Below are positions 37,743 through 47,356 of a stretch of 64,000 nt of DNA, piece by piece. The DNA comes from Chitinophagaceae bacterium UBA4407. Lineage in GTDB: Bacteria; Bacteroidota; Bacteroidia; Chitinophagales; Chitinophagaceae. The DNA lies in contig DGQT01000016.1 in the NCBI GenBank assembly GCA_002390845.1, forward strand, positions 1 to 64,000. The letters run 5' to 3'. Position numbers and translations under genes: made by a program. Below the pieces are notes generated by a model, which was not told the origin of the DNA, did not search any database, and saw nothing but the letters and a program-made list of their open reading frames with translations. The stretch's first letter is position 1; the number at the start of each line of letters is the position of its first letter.

Positions 37743-37840
37743 TTTCAGAACATTATTGACCAATTAACAGCCACCGCCATATAGAGAAAATTGTATGCTA
37801 TAACATGTTACACTGAATGCCTAAGCTGCATTTTGATATG

Positions 37841-37880
37841 CAGATGAATGGATTGCGACGCAAGGAACGATGCCATAAAA
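37841..37880 (+). repeat. Dispersed repeat, copy 10 (form C)
   Basis: Reads CAGATGAATGGATTGCGACG followed by CAAGGAACGATGCCATAAAA. Nearly identical to the copy at 42864. Confidence 0.8.
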
Positions 37881-37963
37881 ATCTGCTGCCAGACTCAAAA
37901 AAATTCTACTGCAAAATTTGGCTTTAATAAAGGCATGCACCACACTCATTCCTGCAAGTGCAT

Positions 37964-40507
37964 TTAAGCCTGGTTTTGTATTTTCCTGTAAAACCATTGT
38001 TTCAATTTTTCAGCAGAGAAAACGTAGGCTGCTACAATAAGTAACATCCATCCATAAAATGACAGCGGTAGTTGAACAAAGCCAAATAAACCAGCAAAAG
38101 GCATCAACGGAAGTGCCAATACAAATAATACGATAGCACTTGTGGCCATGCTTAAATATTTGCCGGGCAGGCTTTTAAAGAAAGTTAATCGTGTTCTTAC
38201 CACCAGCACAATTAGTGTTGCAGAAATAACAGATTCTACAAACCATCCTGTTTGAAAAACTTTCTCATCTTCTTTCATCAACAAAAGCAGAACGGCAAAT
38301 GTGAGGTAGTCAAATATGCAACTTAGCAATCCAAAAGTTATCATAAAACGTTTGATGAATTTTATATTCCAGCGATGAGGCTTTTCAACTGCAATAGCAT
38401 CTACCCGGTCGGTAGCTATGGCCATTTGCGGAAAATCAGTCAGCAAATTCATAAATAATATTTGCTTTGGCAGCAATGGTAAAAAAGGTAAAAACAAAGA
38501 TGCTCCGGCCATGCTGAACATGTTGCCAAAGTTGGCGCTGGTGGCCATAAAAATATATTTCATCGTGTTGGAAAAAGTTTTTCGGCCTGCAACAATTCCT
38601 GTTATCAGTACATTCAAATCCTGGCTCAGTAAAATAATATCTGCGGCTTCTTTTGCTACATCTACAGCGGTATCTACAGAGATGCCCACATCTGCAGCAT
38701 GTAAGGCTGGTGCATCATTAATGCCATCACCCATAAAGCCTACCACATTTCCCGATCTTTGTAAAAAAAGTATGATCCTTTCTTTTTGATTGGGCTCTAC
38801 TTCTGCAAAAATATTTGTAACAGGTGCCTGTTTAAACAATGCCCTGTCACTCATATTTCTCATTTGCAACCCGGTAAGTATCACTGGGTTTTCAATACCT
38901 ATTTGCTTCGCAAGGCTTGCAGCAACCAAAGCATTATCTCCTGTTATTAATTTAAGTTGTACGCCTAAATTATTCAAGCCCTGGATTGTTTTTAAAACAT
39001 CTTTTTTAGGAGGGTCAAACAAAGTGATAAAACCGAGGAAAATCATTTCAGATTCATCAGCTTTGGTGAATTTTTTATCATTACTGCATTTCTTATAGGC
39101 CACACCTAATACCCGGAACCCTTCCGCGCTTAGCCTTATATATTCTTCCTGTATAATACCTGACTTATCTTTCATTGGCACTGTTTGCCCGCTTGCTGTT
39201 TCAGCAGTATCACAAATATCAAGTATAGCATTTAGTGCTCCTTTTGTAATCGCTATATTTTCATTTTCATTTTTAACCTGTATGGTCAGCCTTTTCCTGC
39301 TAAAGTCATATGGTATCTCTGATTGAATAGTAAACCCATCCGCATTTCCCTGGTAGCTTGTGCGTATAGAAGCATCTATCGGGTTCTTAAAACCTTGTTG
39401 CATCGTTGCATTTAACCAAGCATATTGCAGTGTTTTATTGGAATGATTGCCTTCTATATCCAACGCATCTTTAAGTGTTACTTTACCATCCGTAATGGTA
39501 CCTGTTTTATCGGAGCAAAGGATGTTCATGCATCCAAAATTTTCAATAGAAGCAAGTCGTTTTACAATTACCTGTTGCTTTGCCATTGCCCTTGCACCTA
39601 CCGAAAGGTTTACACTTATTATGGCAGGTAACAATTGTGGTGTAAGCCCCACTGCAAGTGCCAGCGAAAATAAAAATGAATCCAGTGCTGGTTTGTGCAA
39701 CAATATATTGATGGCAAAAATTACCAATACCAGCACCAATGTAATTTCCATAAGTAAATAACCAAACTGGCGTATGCCTTTTTCAAAATCAGTTTCAGGA
39801 TTTTTTAAACGTAACCTATCAGATATTTTACCAAACTCCGTTTGCTTACCTGTTGCAATAACCAATGCTCTTGCCGTTCCACTTATCACATGCGAACCCA
39901 TAAATAATGCATTGCTTCTTTTTGCCAAAGCTGCATCAGCCGCAACTACACCAATATTTTTTTCTACAGGAAAAGTCTCGCCGGTAAAAGCCGCTTCATC
40001 AATAAACAGTTCTTTTGATTCCAGCAGTAAACAATCTGCAGGTATTACATCCCCGGCTGATAAAACGATAATGTCTCCGGGAACTGCGTTTTCCACAGGC
40101 AACTCTGTTTCTTTTTCATCCCTCACGATACAGCATTTTATCTGTACCATTTTTAATAATGCTGCCACTGCATTGGCAGCACCTTTTTCCTGCCAGAAAC
40201 CAAGGGAGCTGCTTACCAAAATAATGAACAGTATAATGAATGCATCGGAAAAATCGCCCAAACCCATTGACAGTAATGCAGCGGCAATCAGTAATATGGT
40301 AATAGGATTTTTAAACTGTAATAAAAAAAGAATAACAGATGAAGAGCGTGACTGCGCCTTGAAAGTGTTGGCTCCAAATTTTTTCAGTCTTGCTTTTGCT
40401 TCCTTGCCTGAAAGCCCTTTTTCAGAACCGGCAACAGACTTAAAAGCCTCTTCGGCTTTAAGGCTCCAGAATTTTTCTGTTGAATTATTTATATAAGAAG
40501 ATAGCAT
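37964..40507 (-). CDS. mgtA: Mg2+-type P-type ATPase (MgtA/MgtB-like)
   Basis: The 847-residue P-type ATPase has an N-terminal cation-ATPase domain, FTGETFPVEK in the actuator domain, the phosphorylation motif CSDKTGTITDGK, and GDGINDAPALHAADVGISVD in the P-domain. About ten membrane helices are visible, with the C-terminal set (MNLLTDFPQMAIATDRVD) typical of P3B Mg2+ importers. It imports Mg2+ across the inner membrane at ATP cost. Slightly shorter than enterobacterial MgtA (about 900). It appears monocistronic; no Mg2+ riboswitch is recognised upstream. Confidence 0.88.
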   Translation of the reverse strand: MLSSYINNSTEKFWSLKAEEAFKSVAGSEKGLSGKEAKARLKKFGANTFKAQSRSSSVILFLLQFKNPITILLIAAALLSMGLGDFSDAFIILFIILVSSSLGFWQEKGAANAVAALLKMVQIKCCIVRDEKETELPVENAVPGDIIVLSAGDVIPADCLLLESKELFIDEAAFTGETFPVEKNIGVVAADAALAKRSNALFMGSHVISGTARALVIATGKQTEFGKISDRLRLKNPETDFEKGIRQFGYLLMEITLVLVLVIFAINILLHKPALDSFLFSLALAVGLTPQLLPAIISVNLSVGARAMAKQQVIVKRLASIENFGCMNILCSDKTGTITDGKVTLKDALDIEGNHSNKTLQYAWLNATMQQGFKNPIDASIRTSYQGNADGFTIQSEIPYDFSRKRLTIQVKNENENIAITKGALNAILDICDTAETASGQTVPMKDKSGIIQEEYIRLSAEGFRVLGVAYKKCSNDKKFTKADESEMIFLGFITLFDPPKKDVLKTIQGLNNLGVQLKLITGDNALVAASLAKQIGIENPVILTGLQMRNMSDRALFKQAPVTNIFAEVEPNQKERIILFLQRSGNVVGFMGDGINDAPALHAADVGISVDTAVDVAKEAADIILLSQDLNVLITGIVAGRKTFSNTMKYIFMATSANFGNMFSMAGASLFLPFLPLLPKQILFMNLLTDFPQMAIATDRVDAIAVEKPHRWNIKFIKRFMITFGLLSCIFDYLTFAVLLLLMKEDEKVFQTGWFVESVISATLIVLVVRTRLTFFKSLPGKYLSMATSAIVLFVLALPLMPFAGLFGFVQLPLSFYGWMLLIVAAYVFSAEKLKQWFYRKIQNQA

Positions 40508-41116
40508 ATTTTTAAATATTTAGTTTTGGGTGATTTAGTCAAAGCGAGCAACATTCAGTAGATTCTCATGTATTACCACATTAAGAGTAACCTGCTTTTT
40601 TTGAACTCCTTTAAAAAAGGAAAGTATTTTTTCATTTAAGTATCAAAGTAATTTTCCATTAGTAATACACTTAATTCATTGATTGGAAGCTTTTATTCAT
40701 CGCGATAAATATTCCCGATCTTTATTAGCATTTCTCAAGTGCAATTGAAGATGATCTTTATTTTTGATTTAACTGTTACAGAATTTCCACTAATTGGTGT
40801 ATTATTCACACTATTTATTAATTCATCCAGCTCTAAACATCAACGGCAGAAAATAATTGCCATGCATTGCAACCCGGATACATTATTATGTAAAAGAACA
40901 TCAACTTACCAAAAATCATCTTTTTGCAAACAACACAACTGTATATGTGTGAATGATACAAATTATTTAAAAAGTTGTATAACACTTATGAGTAAAGTAT
41001 TACACACCTTTGCAGTGTTTCTTTTACTGCCTGTTCAACTTATTTCATCAATTAATTAAAAGTTATAAAAATATTATTACATTTTGAACGGTAAATACCC
41101 TAACCAATAAAGTAAT

Positions 41117-41338
41117 TAAATCGATAGATGAAATGTTTGATAATACTTTTGATAAATCTGTTGTAGCATTAGTAACTGCCTTTTAAAGCATGGATAATGC
41201 AGCTTATAACCAAAGAGCAGAACAGTTGCAAAGGGTACTTTTTTATTAACAGAAAAGCATGAAACGCCTGCAGAAATAAACAAACTCTTAATACATGCTG
41301 AAGGCGAAATAAAATTAAATGCTGAAATAAATTTGTGA
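41117..41338 (+). pseudogene. Decayed small gene with internal stop and frameshift
   Basis: One frame reads IDEMFDNTFDKSVVALVTAF, a stop codon, then SMDNAAYNQRAEQLQRVLF. After a frame change near 41244 it continues LLTEKHETPAEINKLLIHAE and ends at a stop at 41338. The amphipathic, protein-like composition across the breaks suggests a recently inactivated helical protein of about 75 residues. I do not recognise the family. Confidence 0.4.
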
Positions 41339-41480
41339 ATAAAAATTCATCTTTATTATCGAATTATCTGGCCTTTTTTAAACAAATTAGACTTAAGTAT
41401 AAATTATTCTTAATGCGGAAGTTGCCTGAAATTAGTTTTATACATTTAGCTTGAAAACATAAGATGCCATCTTTACATTT

Positions 41481-41520
41481 GATGAAGTGATTGCGACGCA
41501 ACGAAGTTGCCATAAAAAAC
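41481..41520 (+). repeat. Dispersed repeat, copy 11 (form C)
   Basis: Reads GATGAAGTGATTGCGACGCA followed by ACGAAGTTGCCATAAAAAAC. Confidence 0.8.
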
Positions 41521-41659
41521 TACAGCTGGTATTTTAATAAATCATTTTCAGGCTGCTTATTTAAAAAAAGGCGTATCAAGAAAATAAAAAATGTTTAAAC
41601 ATGCCTTAAATGTAATGTGTCAGGGAATTTTAAAAAATGATCTATCTTTTTAAACTTAA

Positions 41660-41703
41660 CTGTATTACTGCTATTAAGCTTTTGTTGTGTCACTCACTTG
41701 TAC
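41660..41703 (-). repeat. Dispersed repeat, copy 12 (form B)
   Basis: The plus strand shows CTGTATTACTGCTATTAAGC, then TTTTGTTGTGTCACTCACTT, then GTAC. It is the reverse complement of the form B copies at 32101 and 34802, including their TAGCAGCAATG segment. Confidence 0.75.
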
Positions 41704-41780
41704 AGTTTGTACATAGTTGGGCACGCTACAGCGTGTGTCAGTTTTATCAGTCAGGCTAAACTATATAATTTGTAAATAAA

Positions 41781-42779
41781 ATGACAACAAAGCAAATCGT
41801 ACTGGCATCAAGGCCAAAAGGCTTACCCAACCCAGGTAATTTTAAAATCATAAATTTTGAGTTGCCGGAAATAAAAACAGGCGAAGTATTACTAAAAGCC
41901 CTGTACTATTCTGTTGACCCATACATGCGTGGCAGAATGAACGATGCTAAGTCTTATGCACCTCCGTTTGAAATAGATAAACCAATAACAGGAAGTATAA
42001 TAGCAAAAGTGCTGCAAAGCAAATCGGATAATTTTAAAATTGCTGATTTTGTTGCAGGTATGTTGCCCTGGCAGGAAGAAATGGTTGCTGATGAAAATAT
42101 TTTGAAAGTAATCGATACCACGATTGCACCGGCAAGTTATTATCTTGGCATATTGGGTATGACGGGGCTTACGGCTTATTTTGGATTAATGCAAATAGGT
42201 AAACCCAAAGCCGGGGAAACAGTAGTGGTATCTGGTGCTGCAGGGGCGGTTGGTGTAGTGGTAGGGCAAATTGCGAAAATACAAGGCTGCCATGTTGTAG
42301 GCATTGCAGGTACTGATGAAAAAATAAGATTATTAAAAGACCAGTTTGGTTTTGATGAAGCCATCAATTATAAAACAACAGCACACCTGAAAAACGCCAT
42401 TGCAAAAGCATGCCCCAAAGGTGTTGATATTTATTTTGATAATGTAGGAGGTGAAATTTCTGATGCCGTTATTAGCAATATCAACTTTTATGCAAGAATA
42501 CCTTTATGTGGTCAAATCTCCTTATACAATAATGTTGAAATGCCAATGGGCCCACGGTTACAGCCTATGCTATTAACAAGAAGTGTATTGATGCAGGGTT
42601 TTATTATAGGAAACTTTAAAGAACAGTTTCCTGAAGGAATAAAGCAGTTGGCAGAATGGGTAAAGGAAGGCAGATTAAAATTTACAGAAACAACAGAACA
42701 TGGCTTTGAAAAATTACCTGCTGCATTAATTGGTTTATTTAAAGGAGAAAATACAGGCAAGATGATTGTTGAAGCATAA
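41781..42779 (+). CDS. MDR-superfamily NADP-dependent oxidoreductase (PTGR/CurA-like)
   Basis: The 332-residue zinc-free medium-chain reductase has SVDPYMRGRMND near residue 45, the cofactor loop VVVSGAAGAVGVVVGQIAK near 148-166, and FDNVGGEISDAVI near 220. It belongs to the leukotriene B4 dehydrogenase/prostaglandin reductase/CurA group, which reduces double bonds of alpha,beta-unsaturated carbonyls with NADPH in the cytoplasm. It stands alone between repeat copies. The true substrate is unknown. Confidence 0.88.
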   Translation: MTTKQIVLASRPKGLPNPGNFKIINFELPEIKTGEVLLKALYYSVDPYMRGRMNDAKSYAPPFEIDKPITGSIIAKVLQSKSDNFKIADFVAGMLPWQEEMVADENILKVIDTTIAPASYYLGILGMTGLTAYFGLMQIGKPKAGETVVVSGAAGAVGVVVGQIAKIQGCHVVGIAGTDEKIRLLKDQFGFDEAINYKTTAHLKNAIAKACPKGVDIYFDNVGGEISDAVISNINFYARIPLCGQISLYNNVEMPMGPRLQPMLLTRSVLMQGFIIGNFKEQFPEGIKQLAEWVKEGRLKFTETTEHGFEKLPAALIGLFKGENTGKMIVEA

Positions 42780-42863
42780 TATTAGTTGGAACAGAAATAA
42801 TAAGCTGATTTAGTTAATAAAAATCTTTTTCATTATATGGGATTATTGATGCTATAATTTATA

Positions 42864-42905
42864 CAGATGAAAGGATTGCGACGCAAGGAACGATGCCATG
42901 AAAAC
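42864..42905 (+). repeat. Dispersed repeat, copy 13 (form C)
   Basis: Reads CAGATGAAAGGATTGCGACG followed by CAAGGAACGATGCCATGAAA. Located downstream of the MDR gene. Confidence 0.8.
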
Positions 42906-42939
42906 TAAAGACGGTATTATATAGTTGGATTTATAAAAC

Positions 42940-42969
42940 ATAAAAGCCCTGAATTTTCAGAGCTTTTAT
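42940..42969 (-). terminator. Terminator hairpin downstream of tRNA-Pro
   Basis: ATAAAAGCCCTGA and TCAGAGCTTTTAT form a stem with one mismatch and a 4-nt loop. It lies immediately 3' of tRNA-Pro on the minus strand, with T-rich sequence after it. It may also end the convergent MDR transcript. Confidence 0.65.
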
Positions 42970-42973
42970 CAGG

Positions 42974-43047
42974 TCGGGATGACAAGATTTGAACTTGCGA
43001 CCCCACGCCCCCCAGACGTGTGCGCTACCGGGCTGCGCTACATCCCG
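42974..43047 (-). tRNA. tRNA-Pro (anticodon GGG)
   Basis: The minus strand folds as a complete 74-nt cloverleaf. The acceptor stem is CGGGATG/CATCCCG with discriminator A. The D-arm contains AGCCCGGTAGC. The anticodon stem is CACGT/GCGTG with loop CTGGGGG (anticodon GGG). The T-arm contains GTTCAAATC. CCA is not encoded. Confidence 0.93.
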
Positions 43048-43141
43048 AACTTTGCCGCTTTTGATATTTCTTTGGCGGGGTGCAAATGTAAAGGCTTTTT
43101 ATAAAAATCAACTTATATTCGCAAAATTTTACGCTCCGCTC

Positions 43142-44407
43142 ATGAAGATTTTACTGAAGCAGGTTGCAGTTGCCGATACAGGCTCCCCTCATAATGGTTC
43201 TGTAAAAGATATTTTAATTATCAATGGCATTATTTCTCAGATTGAACCACTGCTGAATATTGATGCGGATGAAATAATCGATTGCAAAAACGTATCTGTA
43301 TCACCTGGCTGGGTAGATATTTTTTCTCATTTCTGCGACCCCGGATTTGAACACAAAGAAACACTTGAAAGTGGTGCTGCTGCTGCAATTGCAGGTGGTT
43401 ATACGCAGGTATTTTCATTGCCCAATACCAACCCCGTTGTTCACAATAAGGCACAGGTTGAATATATTGTTCAAAAATCAAAACCGCTTCTGGTTTGCGT
43501 GCATCCGTTGGGAGCTGTAACAAAATCATGCGAGGGAAAAGAACTGGCAGAAATGTACGATATGCATTCCAGCGGAGCAATTGCATTCAGCGATGGAACC
43601 AATGCCATACAATCTGCGGGTTTAATGCTGAAAGCGTTGCAATATGTAAAAGCTTTTGATGGGGTAGTGGTGCAGGTTCCTGTTGATAAGAGCATTGGCC
43701 AGTTTGGATTAATGCACGAAGGCATTGTTTCTACAAGACTGGGTTTACCGGGTATACCTGCAATGGCTGAAGAGCTGATGGTAGCAAGAGATATTAAACT
43801 TGCCCGTTATGCTGATTCGAAACTGCACTTTACAGGGGTTAGTTCTCCTAAATCGCTTGAATATATTAAACGGGCAAAAGATGCAGGGTTGCAGGTAACC
43901 TGTTCTGTTACTCCTTACCATTTATTTTTTTGTGATGAGGATCTACAGCAATATGATACCAACCTGAAAGTAAATCCGCCACTGCGCAGCAGAACAGATA
44001 TGTTGGCCTTAAGGCAAGCTGTAAAAAATGGACTGGTGGATTGTATTGCTTCGCATCATTTGCCACAGGATTGGGATTGCAAAACCTGCGAATTCGAGTA
44101 TGCTAAAAACGGCATGATCGGTTTGCAAACCTGTTTTGCTGCCGTAGAAACTGTAATACCTGAATTAAGCAATACAGATATTGCTAACCTTTTTTCTTTT
44201 AATGCGAGAAAAATATTTAACCTGGATTCGTCAACAATAAAAGAAGGCAATGCTGCTGAGATCACTTTATTTACCAATGCGGATGAATTTATTTTCAGTA
44301 AAGAGCAGGTAAAAAGTAAATCGCAGAATTCTGCATTCATTGATCAAAAGCTTAAAGGAAAAGTAATTGGCGTCGTATCTAAAGGAAACTTAGTTTTGAA
44401 TAAATAA
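43142..44407 (+). CDS. Dihydroorotase homolog without catalytic metal ligands
   Basis: The 421-residue amidohydrolase-fold protein is clearly of the PyrC class (SLPNTNPVVHN, VNPPLRSRTD, GMIGLQTCFAAVE). However, the ligand positions are altered. The usual DxHxHxREPG is DIFSHFCDPG, the HAE-type motif is QVPVD, the HxS region is HFTGVSS, and the TDHAPH motif is ASHHLP. It is therefore predicted to be inactive, like PyrC-prime scaffolds that stabilise aspartate transcarbamoylase in some bacteria; that role is inferred. I start at ATG 43142, because the longer frame runs into tRNA-Pro. A DUF4199 gene follows after 15 bp. Confidence 0.8.
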   Translation: MKILLKQVAVADTGSPHNGSVKDILIINGIISQIEPLLNIDADEIIDCKNVSVSPGWVDIFSHFCDPGFEHKETLESGAAAAIAGGYTQVFSLPNTNPVVHNKAQVEYIVQKSKPLLVCVHPLGAVTKSCEGKELAEMYDMHSSGAIAFSDGTNAIQSAGLMLKALQYVKAFDGVVVQVPVDKSIGQFGLMHEGIVSTRLGLPGIPAMAEELMVARDIKLARYADSKLHFTGVSSPKSLEYIKRAKDAGLQVTCSVTPYHLFFCDEDLQQYDTNLKVNPPLRSRTDMLALRQAVKNGLVDCIASHHLPQDWDCKTCEFEYAKNGMIGLQTCFAAVETVIPELSNTDIANLFSFNARKIFNLDSSTIKEGNAAEITLFTNADEFIFSKEQVKSKSQNSAFIDQKLKGKVIGVVSKGNLVLNK

Positions 44408-44422
44408 TCCAAACAAACTATT

Positions 44423-44944
44423 ATGGAACAGAAAGTAGCCACCCCCGTTCAAAAAGGTCTTATCATATCATTGATCTTAATTGTTTTTGGACTTGTAATT
44501 TACTTTGCCGGTCAAATGGAAAACAAAGCGTTAAGTTATATTCAGTATATCATTTTTTTAGGAGGCATAATATGGAGTTGTATCTCTTTTGCCAAACAAA
44601 TGAACGGTAATGTAACTTTTGGAAATGTGTTTGCACATGGATTTAAGACTACAGCGTTTATTGCAGCATTAATGGCTGTTTATACTTTTATATCCGTGAA
44701 ATTTATTTTCCCTGATATTGTGGATAAATCTATTGAAATAGCAAGAAAACAAATGCAGGAAAATAAAGATTTATCAGAAGATCAGATTGCACAAGCCCTC
44801 AACATGACCAGAGAATTTTTTGTTCCTTTTGCAGTTGGCGGACTTTTATTGATGTTTGCGATTTTTGGAGCCATAGCATCTTTGGTTGGCGCAGCGGTTG
44901 CAAAGAAAAATCCGCAAACACCATTCTCGCAACCACAAATGTAA
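44423..44944 (+). CDS. DUF4199 integral membrane protein
   Basis: The 173-residue protein has four membrane segments (about 12-30, 38-55, 75-95 and 132-155) and the DUF4199 phrase NVTFGNVFAHGFKTTAFIA. The family is specific to Bacteroidetes and uncharacterised. It sits between the dihydroorotase homolog (15 bp) and the glycosyltransferase (9 bp) in a compact operon, an arrangement I remember from other Bacteroidetes genomes. Confidence 0.8.
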   Translation: MEQKVATPVQKGLIISLILIVFGLVIYFAGQMENKALSYIQYIIFLGGIIWSCISFAKQMNGNVTFGNVFAHGFKTTAFIAALMAVYTFISVKFIFPDIVDKSIEIARKQMQENKDLSEDQIAQALNMTREFFVPFAVGGLLLMFAIFGAIASLVGAAVAKKNPQTPFSQPQM

Positions 44945-44953
44945 TTCTGCAAT

Positions 44954-45913
44954 ATGGATGTATCCATAGTTATTCCCTTATATAATGAAGATGAATCACT
45001 GCCCGAATTATCGGCATGGATTGTTCGTGTTGTAACGGAACACAAGCTTTCTTACGAGGTGATTATGGTGGATGATGGCAGCACCGATAACAGTTGGCAG
45101 GTAGTTAAAGAAATTGCTGAAAACAATCCAAATTTTAAAGGCATCAGGTTTCAACGCAATTATGGTAAATCTGCAGCGCTGAATGAAGCTTTTAAAGCTG
45201 CTAAAGGCGATGTGGTAATCACAATGGATGCAGACATGCAGGATTCGCCTGATGAAGTTCCTGAGTTGCACAGAATGGTAACTAACGAAGGCTACGATAT
45301 TGTAAGCGGCTGGAAAAAAAAGCGGTACGATAACGCTCTTACAAAAAACCTTCCGTCAAAAGTATTTAATGCAGCAGCCCGCTGGATGTCAGGAATAAAG
45401 CTCCACGATTTTAACTGTGGACTTAAAGCATACAGAAATAAGGTTACCAAATGTGTAGAAGTTTATGGCGAAATGCACCGCTATATTCCGGTGCTGGCCA
45501 AGCTTGCCGGTTTTAAAAAAATTGGTGAAAAGGTTGTTGAACACAGGCCCCGCAAATATGGCGTAACCAAATTCGGATGGAACCGTTTCATCAACGGCTT
45601 TCTCGATCTGGTCACCCTTAGTTTTGTAGGCCGCTTTGGTAAAAGGCCCATGCATTTTTTTGGTTTGTATGGTACACTTTGTTTTCTGCTTGGTTTTGGT
45701 ATCAGCATTTACCTGGTTATATCAAAACTTACTGTAGAAAATTTTGCTTTAACCAACCGTCCTGCTTTTTATATTGCTCTGGCAATTATGGTAATCGGTA
45801 TGCAATTGTTCCTTGCCGGTTTTATAGCAGAACTTATTGGCAGAAATTCCGCCGAAAGAAATAGCTACCTGATTGAGGAAAAGCTGGGTATTATGAATGG
45901 CAACAACATTTAA
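44954..45913 (+). CDS. Family 2 glycosyltransferase, polyprenyl-phosphate glycosyltransferase type
   Basis: The 319-residue protein has a GT2 catalytic domain (SIVIPLYNEDESLPEL, VDDGSTDNSW, TMDADMQDSPDE) and two C-terminal membrane helices (about 233-255 and 270-292), as in DPM1/GtrB/ArnC-type enzymes. These transfer a sugar from a nucleotide donor to undecaprenyl phosphate on the cytoplasmic face of the membrane. It is the last gene of the three-gene operon. The sugar cannot be told from the sequence. Confidence 0.87.
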   Translation: MDVSIVIPLYNEDESLPELSAWIVRVVTEHKLSYEVIMVDDGSTDNSWQVVKEIAENNPNFKGIRFQRNYGKSAALNEAFKAAKGDVVITMDADMQDSPDEVPELHRMVTNEGYDIVSGWKKKRYDNALTKNLPSKVFNAAARWMSGIKLHDFNCGLKAYRNKVTKCVEVYGEMHRYIPVLAKLAGFKKIGEKVVEHRPRKYGVTKFGWNRFINGFLDLVTLSFVGRFGKRPMHFFGLYGTLCFLLGFGISIYLVISKLTVENFALTNRPAFYIALAIMVIGMQLFLAGFIAELIGRNSAERNSYLIEEKLGIMNGNNI

Positions 45914-45950
45914 GGTATAAATTTTTATTGTTGGCCAAGCCTCGCTGCTA

Positions 45951-45980
45951 CTATTAAGCCCGGTTGCGTCGCACACTTCA
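45951..45980 (-). repeat. Dispersed repeat, copy 14 (form A)
   Basis: The plus strand reads TTAAGCCCGGTTGCGTCGCA followed by CACTTC. The distal AGCCCGG end here directly abuts the core, so the middle of the element is deleted. Confidence 0.75.
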
Positions 45981-46063
45981 AGGTTCTGTTCTCAATTGTA
46001 CATTGTGCTGCAACATGCCCATTATGTTACACCATCAATAAGTAATTCACAGATATTTGCAAT

Positions 46064-47197
46064 ATGCAGAAAATTGTGATCATTGGCCCTGCACACCCTT
46101 TGCGTGGCGGCCTTGCCTCTTTTGATGAACGACTTGCCCGTGCATTTCAGCAACATGGCGACGATACAACCATTTATACATTCTCTTTGCAATACCCTGA
46201 TTTTATTTTTCCGGGCACCACACAATACTCAACCGAGCCTGCGCCAACAGATATTAAAATCAAAGTGTGCATCAATTCTGTAAACCCATTTAACTGGCTA
46301 ACAGTAGGCAACGAATTAAAAAAATTACGGCCTGATATTATTGTAGTACGTTTCTGGCTGCCATTAATGGGGCCATGTCTTGGTACAATTTTACGAAGGG
46401 TTAAAACCAATAAGCATACAAAAATTATCACCATTGCAGATAATGTAATTCCGCATGAAAAACGCTTTGGCGATAAGCCTTTTACCAAGTATTTAATAGG
46501 CCCGGTTGATGCATTTATAACGATGAGCGAAAAAGTGATGACTGATCTGCGAAGCTTTACCAGTAAATCTGCAAAACAAATTGTACATCCTTTGTACGAT
46601 AATTTTGGAGAACCGGTTGATAAAATAAAAGCACGTGAACATTTAAAAATTAATACTGAAGAACCAATCATTCTTTTCTTTGGTTTCATCCGTAAATACA
46701 AGGGCCTTGATCTTTTACTCGAAGCAATGAAAATTATATCAAAAAATCAGACATCAGACATCAGACATCCTAAGCTGCTCATTGCCGGTGAATTTTACGA
46801 AGACCGTAAAATTTATGATGAACTGATACAGAATCTAAACATAGCCGATCAGTTAATATTGCGTACAGATTTTATTGCCGACAGTGAAGTAAAATATTAT
46901 TTAAGCGCAGCCGATTTTGTAGTTCAGCCATACCGCAATGCCACACAAAGTGGCGTTACACCATTGGCTTATCATTTCGAAAAACCCATGCTGGTAACCA
47001 ATGTTGGCGGGTTGCCCGATCTTGTGACCGATGGCAAAGCAGGCCTGGTTTGCGAGCCCGATGCCGCTTCAATTGCAGCGCATATACTTAAGCTGTACGA
47101 ATTAGGTGAAGATTATTTTTTGCCGCACCTTCGCGAAGAAAAAAAGAAGTATAGCTGGAATATATTGGTAAATACAATTAAAGATTTAGCAAAGTAA
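46064..47197 (+). CDS. GT4-type glycosyltransferase
   Basis: The 377-residue protein shows the GT-B layout. The N-terminal Rossmann domain contains IIGPAHPLRGGLASFDERLA. The C-terminal domain contains ILFFGFIRKYKGLDLLLEAM and FVVQPYRNATQSGVTPLAYHFEKPMLVTNVGGLPDLV, the UDP/GDP-sugar binding helix with its conserved Glu region. It lies directly before the GDP-heptose genes, so it may act in the same glycan pathway. No membrane segment. Acceptor unknown. Confidence 0.87.
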   Translation: MQKIVIIGPAHPLRGGLASFDERLARAFQQHGDDTTIYTFSLQYPDFIFPGTTQYSTEPAPTDIKIKVCINSVNPFNWLTVGNELKKLRPDIIVVRFWLPLMGPCLGTILRRVKTNKHTKIITIADNVIPHEKRFGDKPFTKYLIGPVDAFITMSEKVMTDLRSFTSKSAKQIVHPLYDNFGEPVDKIKAREHLKINTEEPIILFFGFIRKYKGLDLLLEAMKIISKNQTSDIRHPKLLIAGEFYEDRKIYDELIQNLNIADQLILRTDFIADSEVKYYLSAADFVVQPYRNATQSGVTPLAYHFEKPMLVTNVGGLPDLVTDGKAGLVCEPDAASIAAHILKLYELGEDYFLPHLREEKKKYSWNILVNTIKDLAK

Positions 47198-47216
47198 TCC
47201 CGAGCGTAACCGAAGT

Positions 47217-47274
47217 ATTTTGAGCCAGGCACAGGAATAAGTATGAGGCTACGTTGCGTCGCACACTTGTGCTG
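47217..47274 (-). repeat. Dispersed repeat, copy 15 (long form A, inverted pair with copy 16)
   Basis: The plus strand reads TTTTGAGCCAGGC, then 24 bp, then CGTTGCGTCGCACACTTGTG. Copy 16 faces it about 80 bp away. Confidence 0.8.
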
Positions 47275-47356
47275 AAGAATGCAAATGAGCAGTGAACAGT
47301 AACAATTAATAACTCTTTGCCTATTGCCTCTTTGCCTTGTTGCCTGTTCTTCCGAA

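Larger units (their letters stand above)
37466..37963. other. Gap of 498 bp holding an inverted repeat pair
   Basis: Contains repeat copies 9 and 10 facing each other, and no gene. Confidence 0.5.
40508..41780. other. Large gene-poor region (1.27 kb)
   Basis: Holds a decayed coding remnant (41117-41338) and two repeat copies (41481-41520, 41660-41703). A 106-codon frame at 40739 is rejected because its composition is not protein-like. Nothing else is supported. Confidence 0.5.

Noticed and set aside
39774..40496. 240-codon plus-strand frame opposite mgtA
   Set aside because: Antisense shadow of a well-supported P-type ATPase; Ser/Ala/Asn-rich without motifs.
40739..41059. Open frame of 106 codons in the gap after mgtA
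   Set aside because: Composition (many Cys, His, Ser, no clear secondary structure pattern) is not protein-like, and it lies in an AT-rich, repeat-bearing gap.
42989..43141. N-terminal extension of the dihydroorotase homolog
   Set aside because: It overlaps tRNA-Pro on the other strand; ATG 43142 starts at the family's normal N-terminus.
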